From GCA-002708315 sp964460905 (GTDB lineage Bacteria; Bacteroidota; Bacteroidia; Bacteroidales; F082), in NCBI GenBank assembly GCA_964460905.1, contig CAYWRM010000004.1:1-64000 (forward strand): 64,000 nucleotides of DNA, read 5' to 3'. Under the pieces are notes generated by a model. That model did not search any database, was not told the origin of the DNA, and saw only the letters and a program-made list of their open reading frames with translations. Positions 35,417 to 44,113 of this stretch are shown here, one piece after another. A program made the position numbers and the translations under genes. How positions within the stretch are numbered: position 1 is the stretch's first letter; every line of letters begins with the position of its first letter.

Positions 35417-37536
35417 AACCAATAATTATTGAAGAAATTGAACATGCCTCTTCCATTTTGTTTGATGGTGATCCAAACAAATTTTATGATGATATTGGAC
35501 ACAAAACTGGAGAAAGAATTGATGTAATTCAATCTTTGGAAAATATTGATATAAATGCCTGCCCTGGAAGTGGAAAAACTACTGCACTTTTAGCAAAACT
35601 TGTTATTCTGGCAAACAGAATGCCATTTGAAGATGGTCGTGGGATTTGTGTTTTGACCCATACAAATGTTGCTATAGATTTAATAAAGGAGAAATTAGGA
35701 GCAGGAGCATCAATGCTTTTTACCCATCCTAATTTTTTCGGGACGATTCAAAGTTTTGTAGATCGCTTTCTGGCAATTCCTTTTTGTGCATTTGATAAAA
35801 ACGCAAGAATTAAAAACGTTGATATTGATCGTTATGTAAACGAATCTAGAAGATTCTATTTTGGGTTAAGTTTTGGAACAAGAGAAGCTCCAACGCTCAA
35901 AAATACGCTATATCGAGAAGGGACAAGAAGAGATGATTGGGAGAAAGCTTCCACTAATGAAAAACACTATAATGCTGTTAAACTATTATCCACGCTAGTT
36001 TTTGATTTCGAAGATGAGAAACTAATGCGCGGAATCAATGGTTCAACTTTTAGAAACATGAACTCTTCAAGTGATAGAGTGAAAAAGGATTTTCAAGAGT
36101 TACTTGATTTCAAGAATTCCTTGATAAACGAAGGTATTATTTCTTTTGATGATGCTTATACCTTAGCATTTGAATATTTAAATAGATTTCCGAAAGTAAA
36201 AAAAGCATTTTCCGAAAGATTCAAATTTGTTTTTATTGATGAAATGCAGGATACGGCAACTCATCAAATGAAAATAGTCAATGAACTTTATAAAAACGAA
36301 GGAGACACGGTTGTTCAATATTTCGGAGATCCAAACCAAGCAATTTTCGAAGGCGAGGGACAAAAGGATGGTGGATGGGATCCAAAACCAGATGAGCCAA
36401 CAACTTTCACGCTTAAAAAAAGCAAACGATTTGGGAAATCAATTGCTAATGTGATAAATCCTTTAAGAATTATTACAGATTTGGAAAACACAATTGAAGG
36501 AGAAAACAGTGACGCAAACATTAAACCATACCTAATTCTGTTTGATAAAGATCGGGATGCTGAAAATGTATTGCTGAAGTTTGGAGAGATAATTTTAGAA
36601 AACAAACTAAACCAAATTGGAAACTCAAAATTTGTAGCTATTGGCAGAGTTGGGAAGGAGCATGATAAAGGTGAATTGAGCATAAAATCGTTTTTTCCGG
36701 AATTTGAAAAGGCAAAATCTAAAAAAAAGGAGTTTTATCCTATTTTAATACTCTATTTGAACAATCACTTTGTTAAAACAAGAACCGTAAAAAATATTTC
36801 AGACCAATTAATTAAAGGCATACTTCATGCACTTGATCTTCACGAATTTAAAAATGAAATAATCAGGAAAGTAGATTCAGAGATTATTAAACGAAGGTTT
36901 ACTAAAACAACATTGTTGAACTTTTTAAGATTCAATCATGAAGATGTATATTTTGAACTAAAAGAAAAATTAATCGAATGGTCTAATCAGATTTATACTG
37001 AAAGGCTCCCCTTTAATGTTGAAGTAAAAAAACAGATTGAAAATTTTTTAGATGAAAAACTTCTTCCAACAAAAGGCATAAAAATAGATTTAAACATAGA
37101 TTTCTTTCAAATTCCTGATGTAGTACAGAAAGAAATTGAAAAAGCCCAATCAGATGATTCAAAAAAGAATCTATTAGAACCAAATGAATTTGTGTATAAA
37201 TATGCGGACGGAGAAGCAACTAAAGAATTTCCAATTAAGTTAAATACAATCCATGGGGAAAAAGGTGAAACCCACACTGCAACATTATTTTTAGAAACAT
37301 ATTTTAAAAAATACGACTCTGAGCGAATTAAAAATCAACTTTTAGGAGAACAATTTGATTCAGCGAAAGACGGTGGGGTAGATAAGAATATGGCAGTTAA
37401 AATGGCTTATGTTGCTATGTCCCGTCCTGAATACCTATTGTGTTTTGCTCTTCAAAAAAACAAGATCCAAAATATTTTGGATGATCCAGAGCAAAACGCA
37501 AAGTTGGAGAAGTTATGGACTGTTGTTGTAGCTTAA
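35413..37536 (+). CDS. UvrD/PcrA-like SF1 helicase (GajB-like)
   Basis: 707 residues. Motifs: NACPGSGKTTALLAKLVIL (Walker A at 51-56), VFIDEMQDTATHQM (Walker B with Glu and Gln), VQYFGDPNQAIFEG, LNTIHGEKGETHTAT (motif V region) and MAYVAMSRPEYLLCF (motif VI). In Gabija the helicase partner senses DNA and supports GajA cleavage. It ends the eight-gene operon and meets a convergent zinc-finger gene with a 4-bp overlap. Confidence 0.88.
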   Translation: MKPIIIEEIEHASSILFDGDPNKFYDDIGHKTGERIDVIQSLENIDINACPGSGKTTALLAKLVILANRMPFEDGRGICVLTHTNVAIDLIKEKLGAGASMLFTHPNFFGTIQSFVDRFLAIPFCAFDKNARIKNVDIDRYVNESRRFYFGLSFGTREAPTLKNTLYREGTRRDDWEKASTNEKHYNAVKLLSTLVFDFEDEKLMRGINGSTFRNMNSSSDRVKKDFQELLDFKNSLINEGIISFDDAYTLAFEYLNRFPKVKKAFSERFKFVFIDEMQDTATHQMKIVNELYKNEGDTVVQYFGDPNQAIFEGEGQKDGGWDPKPDEPTTFTLKKSKRFGKSIANVINPLRIITDLENTIEGENSDANIKPYLILFDKDRDAENVLLKFGEIILENKLNQIGNSKFVAIGRVGKEHDKGELSIKSFFPEFEKAKSKKKEFYPILILYLNNHFVKTRTVKNISDQLIKGILHALDLHEFKNEIIRKVDSEIIKRRFTKTTLLNFLRFNHEDVYFELKEKLIEWSNQIYTERLPFNVEVKKQIENFLDEKLLPTKGIKIDLNIDFFQIPDVVQKEIEKAQSDDSKKNLLEPNEFVYKYADGEATKEFPIKLNTIHGEKGETHTATLFLETYFKKYDSERIKNQLLGEQFDSAKDGGVDKNMAVKMAYVAMSRPEYLLCFALQKNKIQNILDDPEQNAKLEKLWTVVVA

Positions 37537-37895
37537 TTTTCTAATTCAACTGATCCACCACACTCATTGCACTTCATCCAATCGGAAAGATCTATTTCAC
37601 CTTTTATTCCTTTTAAAAAAAAATCAACAACTGTCGTATCTAATTTCATAAGAAACCTTTTTCTGCATGATTCGCAAATTGTTAAAGACTCATAATCCCC
37701 AACAGCCCTTAATTCATTCACACCACCAATCAAATATTCTCGTCCTTTTCTACCCCAAGGACTTAAATTCCAACCTCTAATTTTATCAACAAAATAAAAT
37801 AAATGGTCATCAATAGTGGTCACCCCACCACTCATTTGAGCACTTAAAACTAACCCCGCACCACATAGAGCATTCTCACGTTTATCATTTGCCAT
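37533..37895 (-). CDS. Small zinc-ribbon protein, function unknown
   Basis: 120 residues with two knuckles, CESCRKRF and CNECGGSVE, which together look like one zinc-binding ribbon. The N-terminal half has an unrecognised segment (VTTIDDHLFYFVDKIRGWNL). Tail-to-tail with the UvrD gene, sharing 4 bp; starts with ATG 37895. No partner gene on its strand. Confidence 0.6.
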   Translation of the reverse strand: MANDKRENALCGAGLVLSAQMSGGVTTIDDHLFYFVDKIRGWNLSPWGRKGREYLIGGVNELRAVGDYESLTICESCRKRFLMKLDTTVVDFFLKGIKGEIDLSDWMKCNECGGSVELEN

Positions 37896-38273
37896 TTTGA
37901 TATTGTTAAAATATTGCTTAAAAATAATTCATTCCTTGGACAATCCAATATTAATCTAGTAGTCTGATTATTCAAACCCAGCCACAAAGATATCTCCATT
38001 TTCAAAAGACAAGCCCTCCGGGTTTTCAAAAGACTACGGCATAAAGCCACTTCCCGTTGGTTGTTTTTTATTCCGTTTCCTTTTGAAAATCTTCCGAAAA
38101 TTCCGCTGTTTGGTGGCTTAAGGATTTGAAAAGCCAGGGTTGTGGTTTAGATCAGGCTGCAGGACGTAGCAAGAACGCGATTATTCAGGAAAACAAAAAT
38201 GTTTACCGGAATTATCGCATCTTGCAAAAGGGGGGAAGTTCCCCCTTTTAATACCCCCTGAAAATAAGCGGAA
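37896..38273. other. Intergenic region between defence operon and mobilization operon
   Basis: No credible gene. A more GC-rich part near 38130-38180 and the terminator at 38227-38249 are the only visible structure. This is a possible place for an origin of transfer, but no nick-site motif was recognised. Confidence 0.45.
38227..38249. terminator. Terminator at the end of the mobilization operon
   Basis: AAAAGGGGG / CCCCCTTTT stem around a GAAGTT loop, with A and T flanks on opposite sides, so it can act in both directions. It lies 25 bp beyond the stop of the last minus-strand gene of the mobilization operon. Confidence 0.8.
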
Positions 38274-38540
38274 TTATCTCCTTGGGTTATATATAAGCAC
38301 CCGGAATAACCACTTCAATATTTCTAAAGCAGCTTTTAAAATCCAGGCAACAAACTCAAAAAAGGTCTTAATAATCCAACCAATTAATCTGAATAGAGCA
38401 ACAAAAATTTTCTGTAATACTAAGAAGATATTTCTTAAAGAAAAAGAAGAAAAGAAACCGTTATTGCTTTTGCCAAATATAAGCTCAAGTATCCACTTGT
38501 AAAACAGAACGAGTAATATTATAGAGATAATTGCACTCAA
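38274..38540 (-). CDS. Small hydrophobic membrane protein of the mobilization operon
   Basis: 88 residues, almost all hydrophobic or aromatic, with an N-terminal membrane segment (IISIILLVLFYKWILELIF) and further amphipathic helices; basic end NPRR. Its start overlaps the end of the coupling-protein gene by 4 bp. No family recognised. Possibly an accessory of the coupling protein. Confidence 0.6.
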   Translation of the reverse strand: MSAIISIILLVLFYKWILELIFGKSNNGFFSSFSLRNIFLVLQKIFVALFRLIGWIIKTFFEFVAWILKAALEILKWLFRVLIYNPRR

Positions 38541-39919
38541 AACACACCTCCCCTCACCCTTTTTCGTAGTCTATAATTTTTAAACCACGGAGTTGTCTTA
38601 AGCATTACCGGCAGTTTGTTTGAGTGTATAAGAATAGCCTTGTTTGGCTTTAGGGTTCTGATTTCATCGGGAGCAAGTAAAGGTCTTGCCATTTCACGAT
38701 CTCTTGCAGAGGATGTGTTATTCTCTCTTGCAAAACCGGATTCACGAATGCTTATCGTTTGATTCCCCAAAATATTAGATAGCTCATTGCATGTTGGGTA
38801 AGATAATCCGGGATAAAATAACCTGGTTGCACAGCCCCCATTCAGTATTACGGAAGCATCAGCTCTACCATAAACATGGGTAAGTTGTTCAATATCCTGA
38901 AGTATTATTGATAAAGAAACCTTTCGTTTTCGTAAAGTTGTTATCAGTGTGCTGAAATTAGGCAACTTACCTGCATTACCAAACTCATCAAGAAAAAAGT
39001 ATATTGGTAAATATGGCTGGTTGCCATTGGGCAACTGTATGCAATAATCAAATAACTGAGTGTATAAGATAGAAATCAGAAACTTATACCTGCGAATCTC
39101 ATTTTCCGGAACAATAATAAATAAGGCTGTTTTGGTTTCTCTCAGACTTTCAAAATGTAATGACTCGTACTGAACCAATGAAACCATGTCAGGATTTGAA
39201 AACAAGTTAACAGCTGATTTTGCACTTGAAATAATATTGAAAAGAGTTTTCTCAGGCTGGCTTATCATTGAACCGTACTCAATGAAACTATTTTCGTCTA
39301 AATGTTGAGATGCAAGCCTGTTTACTTCTTCCTGCCTGAAGCCAAACAGGTTCAACAGCCTCCATAATTCTCCAAGATTACGCCTTTCTTCGGGTAGGTT
39401 AATGATAATCCTGATTAGAATATTAATAAGCCCTTTACTACTTTCCGACCAAAACACATCCCCGGTAGAATTATCATACGTTGTATCAACGAGCAGATTT
39501 GATAAATTGTGTATGTCTGAAAAACTGTTGCACCTGTGTAAAGGATTAAATTTCAAAGACGATTCAATATCGGTTACGCTTAATGCTTTTACCTGAAATC
39601 CTTGCGATTCGAGGTAATACTTACTTTTGGAATATATCTCACCTGATGGGTCTGTAATTACACAAGAAGCATCTTTAATACTTAAAACGTTCGGGATTAC
39701 GTAACGTACAGTTTTTCCTGCTCCGGTTGGAGCAATTAATGCCATGTGAGTAAAAGATTTGTTCAATGAAAGACGAGAACGCTTTCCATCCAGGAGTAAA
39801 CCCTTGTTCCACCTGTTAAGCAAAGACCACTTAGCAAATCCGCTAAGCCAACGGGCGGAGCCATACATGCCCCTCGGTTTGCTCAACCCGAAAACTAATT
39901 GTATGAGATACCATAACAT
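38537..39919 (-). CDS. VirD4/TraG-type coupling protein
   Basis: 460-residue DNA-transport ATPase linking the relaxosome to a secretion pore. Walker A in ALIAPTGAGKTVRYVIPNVL, then SCVITDPSGEIYSKS, Walker B IYFFLDEFGNAGKLP and TLRKRKVSLSIILQDIEQL, typical of TraG/VirD4. The N-terminal membrane part is short (MLWYLIQLVFGL), as in mobilizable elements that borrow a pore. Transcribed with the relaxase 35 bp upstream. Confidence 0.9.
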   Translation of the reverse strand: MLWYLIQLVFGLSKPRGMYGSARWLSGFAKWSLLNRWNKGLLLDGKRSRLSLNKSFTHMALIAPTGAGKTVRYVIPNVLSIKDASCVITDPSGEIYSKSKYYLESQGFQVKALSVTDIESSLKFNPLHRCNSFSDIHNLSNLLVDTTYDNSTGDVFWSESSKGLINILIRIIINLPEERRNLGELWRLLNLFGFRQEEVNRLASQHLDENSFIEYGSMISQPEKTLFNIISSAKSAVNLFSNPDMVSLVQYESLHFESLRETKTALFIIVPENEIRRYKFLISILYTQLFDYCIQLPNGNQPYLPIYFFLDEFGNAGKLPNFSTLITTLRKRKVSLSIILQDIEQLTHVYGRADASVILNGGCATRLFYPGLSYPTCNELSNILGNQTISIRESGFARENNTSSARDREMARPLLAPDEIRTLKPNKAILIHSNKLPVMLKTTPWFKNYRLRKRVRGGVF

Positions 39920-39954
39920 TGCTACTATTGTTTTTGAAGAAATTAATATTTGTA

Positions 39955-40821
39955 CTATCGTTCCAATTCATTGAAACGATCTTTTTCTTTGTGTTTTTGT
40001 AGGCGTTGCAACTCCATCATACGATCAGAATTCTTTTCTAATAATGCTAGTTCCTTTTCGCTTAATGAAAGTGTGCTGAACCTGAATTTTCTACCATCAA
40101 CATCTTTCAATCCATTAATCTTATCCCTGTATTTATACAGTTCTAATCCTTGATTAACTAAGCGTTGAAAGAAGTCTTCTTTATCACCTGATTGAAGATA
40201 ACAACTACGAACCAATTCTCTGACAACATCTTTCTTGGATGGTTTTCCTGTTCGTTTTTTGAACTGAAATTCATTCTCGTTATTTTTAATGCCCTCTTTT
40301 TCTAATAAGCGATCCTTTTGCCAGCGGTTTAAGTAAACAAATGAAGAACTTATACCAGGGAATTTTTGCTGATACCGTTCAATATTCATTCTTATTTTTT
40401 TAAAATCGTGGTTGTCCAGACGCAAGGTTTTTGAACTCTTATATTCGGTACCACTGAAGCAGAAATGAATATGAATGTTCTCGTTTTCCATATGAGGCTT
40501 TGCAACACATAAGGCATGCTTGCCCCGAAGCTCAATAAATTTTCGGGCTATGTTTTCTAATATTTCAAGATTTAGTTCGGTCTTGTCGTCAGGGTGGAAG
40601 GAAACAATTTCATGGTATAACACCACGCCCCTATGACGTTTTTTCCTGTATTGATCATTCTCTACAAATTCCCGGATAACGTCATTTTCTGAAACAGATT
40701 TGAGGTTATGATAAATGGTGAATGAATTTGCTTCATTTACGCGCCCCTTATCATCAAAGATATATTCAATAAGATCTTTGAACCGTTGGCTTGAATACGA
40801 CCGTTTTGTTTTAATTATCAT
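39955..40821 (-). CDS. Relaxase / mobilization nuclease (MobA-like)
   Basis: DNA-nicking relaxase, 288 residues from ATG 40821. A longer ORF to 40911 runs back into mobC and lacks support. The three-His metal motif is visible in ENENIHIHFCFSG, with an earlier conserved HEIVSFHPDD. The N-terminal YIFDDKGR may hold the nicking tyrosine (LIEYIF). The C-terminal half is Lys/Glu-rich. The start overlaps the mobC end by 11 bp, the usual mobC-mobA arrangement. Confidence 0.88.
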   Translation of the reverse strand: MIIKTKRSYSSQRFKDLIEYIFDDKGRVNEANSFTIYHNLKSVSENDVIREFVENDQYRKKRHRGVVLYHEIVSFHPDDKTELNLEILENIARKFIELRGKHALCVAKPHMENENIHIHFCFSGTEYKSSKTLRLDNHDFKKIRMNIERYQQKFPGISSSFVYLNRWQKDRLLEKEGIKNNENEFQFKKRTGKPSKKDVVRELVRSCYLQSGDKEDFFQRLVNQGLELYKYRDKINGLKDVDGRKFRFSTLSLSEKELALLEKNSDRMMELQRLQKHKEKDRFNELER

Positions 40822-41359
40822 CGGCTTTGTAGGTTTTAAGAATTGTCTCAAGGACAGAAATTGTTTGGGGATTTTGTTGCACCACTCTTTCAAGATATTC
40901 TTGGAGATCATCAGGAGATCGAAGGCTCTGAGAAATCATATTTTCCATTTCATTTATCTGGTCTCGTAAATACGAGATATCCTGATATGACAACTCCTTG
41001 TGCTGATGAATATATCTTACGAGCTGATTCAGGTTATTTGTCGCCCCACGTAAAAAGAGTTCCAGTTGTCTTACAGTTTCATCATCTGGCAATACAAAGT
41101 GTTTATCCAGGTAGGCGAAGATTAAGTCCTTGCAAAACCTTGAAACAGGCTTTTTGTGCTTTCTTGCTAAGGAGGATAAGCGGTTAAACTCTTTCGGAGA
41201 AAAATAAAGATCCTTACGGATGTTGTTTTTCCTGAATTTCTTCTGGTATTCTTTTTGGTAGGCTTTACGATATTGTCTTTTTGCTTCGGCAATTACGCTG
41301 GGTGTAGCCTCGTAATCCAAAAGCCCCATCCTCTGAAAGTATTCGTATAGTGTTTCCAT
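40811..41359 (-). CDS. MobC-like relaxosome accessory protein
   Basis: 182 residues. The MobC signature FLRGATNNLNQLVRYIHQ is clear, preceded by a ribbon-helix-helix-like segment (YFSPKEFNRLSSLARKHKKP). It would bind the origin of transfer and help the relaxase. It lies 4 bp after the DUF2958 gene. Confidence 0.88.
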   Translation of the reverse strand: METLYEYFQRMGLLDYEATPSVIAEAKRQYRKAYQKEYQKKFRKNNIRKDLYFSPKEFNRLSSLARKHKKPVSRFCKDLIFAYLDKHFVLPDDETVRQLELFLRGATNNLNQLVRYIHQHKELSYQDISYLRDQINEMENMISQSLRSPDDLQEYLERVVQQNPQTISVLETILKTYKADDN

Positions 41360-41363
41360 ATGG

Positions 41364-41747
41364 CTAGTGGTCTAAATCAAAATCATGTGTTTCCTTGTCT
41401 TGAGATTCTTTAGCCCGTAACTCTTCTCTTCTTTCGATTTCATGTTTCAGTTCAGGACAATGCTCTGAAATTTTCTTTTCAGCAGTGTATAGATCACGCT
41501 CAATTGGCAATCCAAAAGGAGGACACTTTACCGACTCCAATTCATCAATCGAAAAATCTCCCCATTCGTCATATCCAAGACCGGTTACATATCCAAAGCA
41601 GATTTTTGTTTCAGGATCGTACTCAGTAGCATACCAGGTTCCTGACCCGGAAGGGTTGAAAAACTTTGCTACAATAATTGGATCAGGGACATCTTGCCTG
41701 TCGAGTTCTAGAAACCTTTTTGCTAGCTTTTTAGTGATAAACGTCAT
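41364..41747 (-). CDS. DUF2958 protein
   Basis: 127 residues: KLAKRFLELDRQD, VAKFFNPSGSGTWYATEYDP and FSIDELESVKCPPFGLPIER match the DUF2958 family, small proteins of unknown function common on plasmids and integrative elements. The C-terminus is charged (EERREELRAKES-like). It lies inside the mobilization operon. Confidence 0.82.
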   Translation of the reverse strand: MTFITKKLAKRFLELDRQDVPDPIIVAKFFNPSGSGTWYATEYDPETKICFGYVTGLGYDEWGDFSIDELESVKCPPFGLPIERDLYTAEKKISEHCPELKHEIERREELRAKESQDKETHDFDLDH

Positions 41748-41812
41748 AATAAAAAGTGTTAAAAATTAAGTGGGGCTGATTCTTGTAGCACATTCGTTAC
41801 TCTTGACAAAAT

Positions 41813-42103
41813 TTATAATTCAATTTCTTTTGAATCTCTGTCGTGATCTATGGTTTTGTTTAACTCGGACATACGACTATCAAACTGATCATTCTGTTCT
41901 TTATCCTGTTCAAGGACTGCTCTTTCAAGGCCTTTGTTAACTCCCCGACAAAACGCTGAATGTGGATTTTGTCTAACAATAGAATTGATTGTTTCGATTA
42001 CCCTTGGATTCATATTCCATGACTCCATTGAGTATCCGAGGTTCACACCAGATTTATAATTTGTCAGCTCATTGGCTGAATATTTATCATCAATTGTTTC
42101 CAT
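41813..42103 (-). CDS. Hypothetical protein (96 aa)
   Basis: Starts METIDDKYSANELTNYKSGV, with NPRVIETINSIVRQNPHSAF in the middle and a very charged, probably helical C-terminus. No family recognised. It begins 1 bp after the HTH gene and is followed by DUF2958, so it belongs to the mobilization operon. Confidence 0.6.
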   Translation of the reverse strand: METIDDKYSANELTNYKSGVNLGYSMESWNMNPRVIETINSIVRQNPHSAFCRGVNKGLERAVLEQDKEQNDQFDSRMSELNKTIDHDRDSKEIEL

Positions 42104-42104
42104 A

Positions 42105-42377
42105 CTAAAAGGCTTTTTTAAGATTAGATTCCAGATACTTTAATATTGATAATCGATCATAGAGAATCATTTTGCGATGTTCTTCATCCTGCACATATGA
42201 AATCACACCGTTAACCCTGTAGTAATACATCTGAGTTTTTGAGCAGTTTAACAGCTTCTTTGCCTCTTCTTCGGTTATAAATCTTTCTGGCTCAGGGCTA
42301 AGTTTTTTATTAAGGATTGACTCAAAGAGGACAATTATGTCCTCTTCAGTCATATCTATTAATCTTCGATTTGCCAT
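42105..42377 (-). CDS. Excisionase-type HTH DNA-binding protein
   Basis: About 90 residues from ATG 42377 (MANRRLIDMTEED); a longer in-frame start at 42422 overlaps the E1-like gene. The MerR/Xis-like winged HTH reads RFITEEEAKKLLNCSKTQMY and then RRVNGV-like YYRVNGVISYVQDEEHR, followed by SILKYLESNL. Such proteins in Bacteroidota mobile elements serve as excisionases or regulators of mobilization genes. It is the only recognised excisionase candidate of the element. Confidence 0.75.
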   Translation of the reverse strand: MANRRLIDMTEEDIIVLFESILNKKLSPEPERFITEEEAKKLLNCSKTQMYYYRVNGVISYVQDEEHRKMILYDRLSILKYLESNLKKAF

Positions 42378-42409
42378 TGCTCTATTATTTAATTTGGTTA
42401 AAAAAGAAT

Positions 42410-43369
42410 CTACCCCCCCCATTCACCTTTAAGCTTTGGTAAATTGTTACTAACTAAGACAACACGCTTGCATTCCTTATTATAAGAAGCACGGAGGTTA
42501 TTAAAGTTTGGTATACCCTTGCAATCAGGACAGAGCAAGTATTTTGGGGGAATTTCAGGTTCTATCTTCTGCCATATAGCATTAAAGTTGAACGCCCTGC
42601 CTTCAGTAGGTTCAAACACTCTTTGGAACAAACTTCCTTCTTCTTTACCATATTCCGGATTAACTTTTATCTGGATTAAGTTCCTGTCCCATTTCCTGCC
42701 AAACCAGTTAGAAAACTCAAAACCTTTTGTATCGTTATGCAAAATTGCTAACAACAGCATACCAACATAGGAATCCAATAATGCACTATGAAAAATAGTG
42801 TTACAATTTGAACTTGCTTTTATCTCGGTAGCACTATTCTTTTGTGCATCATATCTTGGGCTAACCGCACAACGAAAACAAGATGGCGTTACAAATGGAA
42901 TTGTAAAAACAATTTCTGCACATTGTGACTTTTCGTAGTAACCAGCCCAAATAGCCGGTTTACCATATTTAAGAGCCAGAATATTACCGAAACTTTGAGC
43001 TTCAAATGAATCAGTAAGGAAGAGAAAAATATCTGCTTCCATAAAAATATCATCAAGCTCTTTATCAGTCATTGAAAGAAAGTTTTTTGTAATTGGTCGA
43101 TAATCAAGCCCCGAATTGATTTGTTTTAAATGCGAACCGAGAGCATGTACTTTTTTCTTTCCAATATCCTGAGTGTTGTATCCCTGGCGGACAACATTGA
43201 CCTCTTCCACGTCGTCAAAATCCGAAACGGTTAGTCTGTTAATGCCTGTTCTCGCCAGAAAATCAAATAAGCTGAATGCACCTCCTGCACCGATAGCAAG
43301 GACATGAATTTTTTTGAGGAGCTTCATATCGACGGCTCCTTCAATTCTTGAAAAATTTGTTAGTTTCAT
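42410..43369 (-). CDS. E1-like (ThiF/MoeB-fold) adenylating enzyme
   Basis: 319-residue Rossmann-fold protein of the E1/ThiF class. ATP loop IHVLAIGAGGAFSLFDFLAR (Gly27-Gly30), acidic strand LTVSDFDDVEEVNVVRQGYN, then metal-binding pairs SCFRCAV and LLCPDCKG. Unlike CBASS Cap2 there is no fused E2 domain. It starts by ATGA overlap with the JAB gene upstream, so the two are translationally coupled. A comparable ThiF plus JAB pairing exists in PRTRC cassettes on plasmids, but the sequence does not look like the Bacteroidota PRTRC ThiF protein I can recall. Substrate unknown. Confidence 0.78.
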   Translation of the reverse strand: MKLTNFSRIEGAVDMKLLKKIHVLAIGAGGAFSLFDFLARTGINRLTVSDFDDVEEVNVVRQGYNTQDIGKKKVHALGSHLKQINSGLDYRPITKNFLSMTDKELDDIFMEADIFLFLTDSFEAQSFGNILALKYGKPAIWAGYYEKSQCAEIVFTIPFVTPSCFRCAVSPRYDAQKNSATEIKASSNCNTIFHSALLDSYVGMLLLAILHNDTKGFEFSNWFGRKWDRNLIQIKVNPEYGKEEGSLFQRVFEPTEGRAFNFNAIWQKIEPEIPPKYLLCPDCKGIPNFNNLRASYNKECKRVVLVSNNLPKLKGEWGG

Positions 43370-44067
43370 AAGGCAAAATATTTTAATACTAATTCAGTAA
43401 GCAAACAAGCTGCATAAAATGCCGTAAGAAAAACGACACAGTAAATAATTCCAACGGAAATAATAATCGTCAGGAATGACGAAACCTTTTCACGTAGAGA
43501 GGGCTTTTTCTCAGGGATACCGGCAAATATATAATAGCTGATATTTAACTGTTTTCCCTCAGATTTTTCTGATTTTTGAACAACTGTTTCTTGTTGTTCT
43601 TCATAGTCATCAGGAACAATTTCTAATCGAACCTTTTTAGGGACATCAGATCCTTTTTCGTACACATAAGGAAAGACTTTTAAGCCACCGTCAGGTATTG
43701 TATATAAAACCGGTGCGTAGAATTTCTTTCTTGGCATGTAGCTGAGAAGATCTTTAAAATAAGCTCTATCAGGCCCGCTTAAATCTGGAAGACCATGTTT
43801 ATGAGCATGAGCAATTGCTAAAAGCGACTTTTTCTCTTTTTCCCATTTGGTTTCAATTTCCTTATTAAGAAAAGGAGTATTCATTGCATATGTTGACGGA
43901 GTAGTTTTTGCATTTAGGTCAGGAACAAAGTCTCGGATTACATTATCTGATTCATATCCAAACCCTGCTCCACCTGATTCAGCGGGCTGTGCTCCAATAT
44001 GGTTTATCATTTGATAAAATGCACTCTCGGTTATTTTCATCGTGTCTTTATTGTTATTAGTTTTCAT
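43366..44067 (-). CDS. JAB/JAMM protease with C-terminal membrane anchor
   Basis: 233 residues. The complete JAMM site is visible: Glu30 in AQPAESGGAGFG and His87-x-His89-x7-Ser97-x2-Asp100 in IAHAHKHGLPDLSGPD. A variable region follows and then a long hydrophobic C-terminus (about 195-230, FLTIIISVGIIYCVVFLTAF), one or two membrane passes, which places the protease domain at the inner face of the membrane. Coupled to the E1-like gene by ATGA. It differs from Cap3 of the same element, which is soluble and shorter. It may remove or mature a small protein modifier; that is inference. Confidence 0.78.
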   Translation of the reverse strand: MKTNNNKDTMKITESAFYQMINHIGAQPAESGGAGFGYESDNVIRDFVPDLNAKTTPSTYAMNTPFLNKEIETKWEKEKKSLLAIAHAHKHGLPDLSGPDRAYFKDLLSYMPRKKFYAPVLYTIPDGGLKVFPYVYEKGSDVPKKVRLEIVPDDYEEQQETVVQKSEKSEGKQLNISYYIFAGIPEKKPSLREKVSSFLTIIISVGIIYCVVFLTAFYAACLLTELVLKYFAL

Positions 44068-44113
44068 ATCATTTCTTTTTTAAAAGGAAGGGGCATAAGC
44101 CCCTTCCGTGGTA

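Noticed and set aside
42410..44067. Calling the E1/JAB pair a PRTRC cassette
   Set aside because: No ParB, no PRTRC B/C/E proteins and no convincing similarity to the Bacteroidota PRTRC ThiF protein by eye; left open as a comparison.
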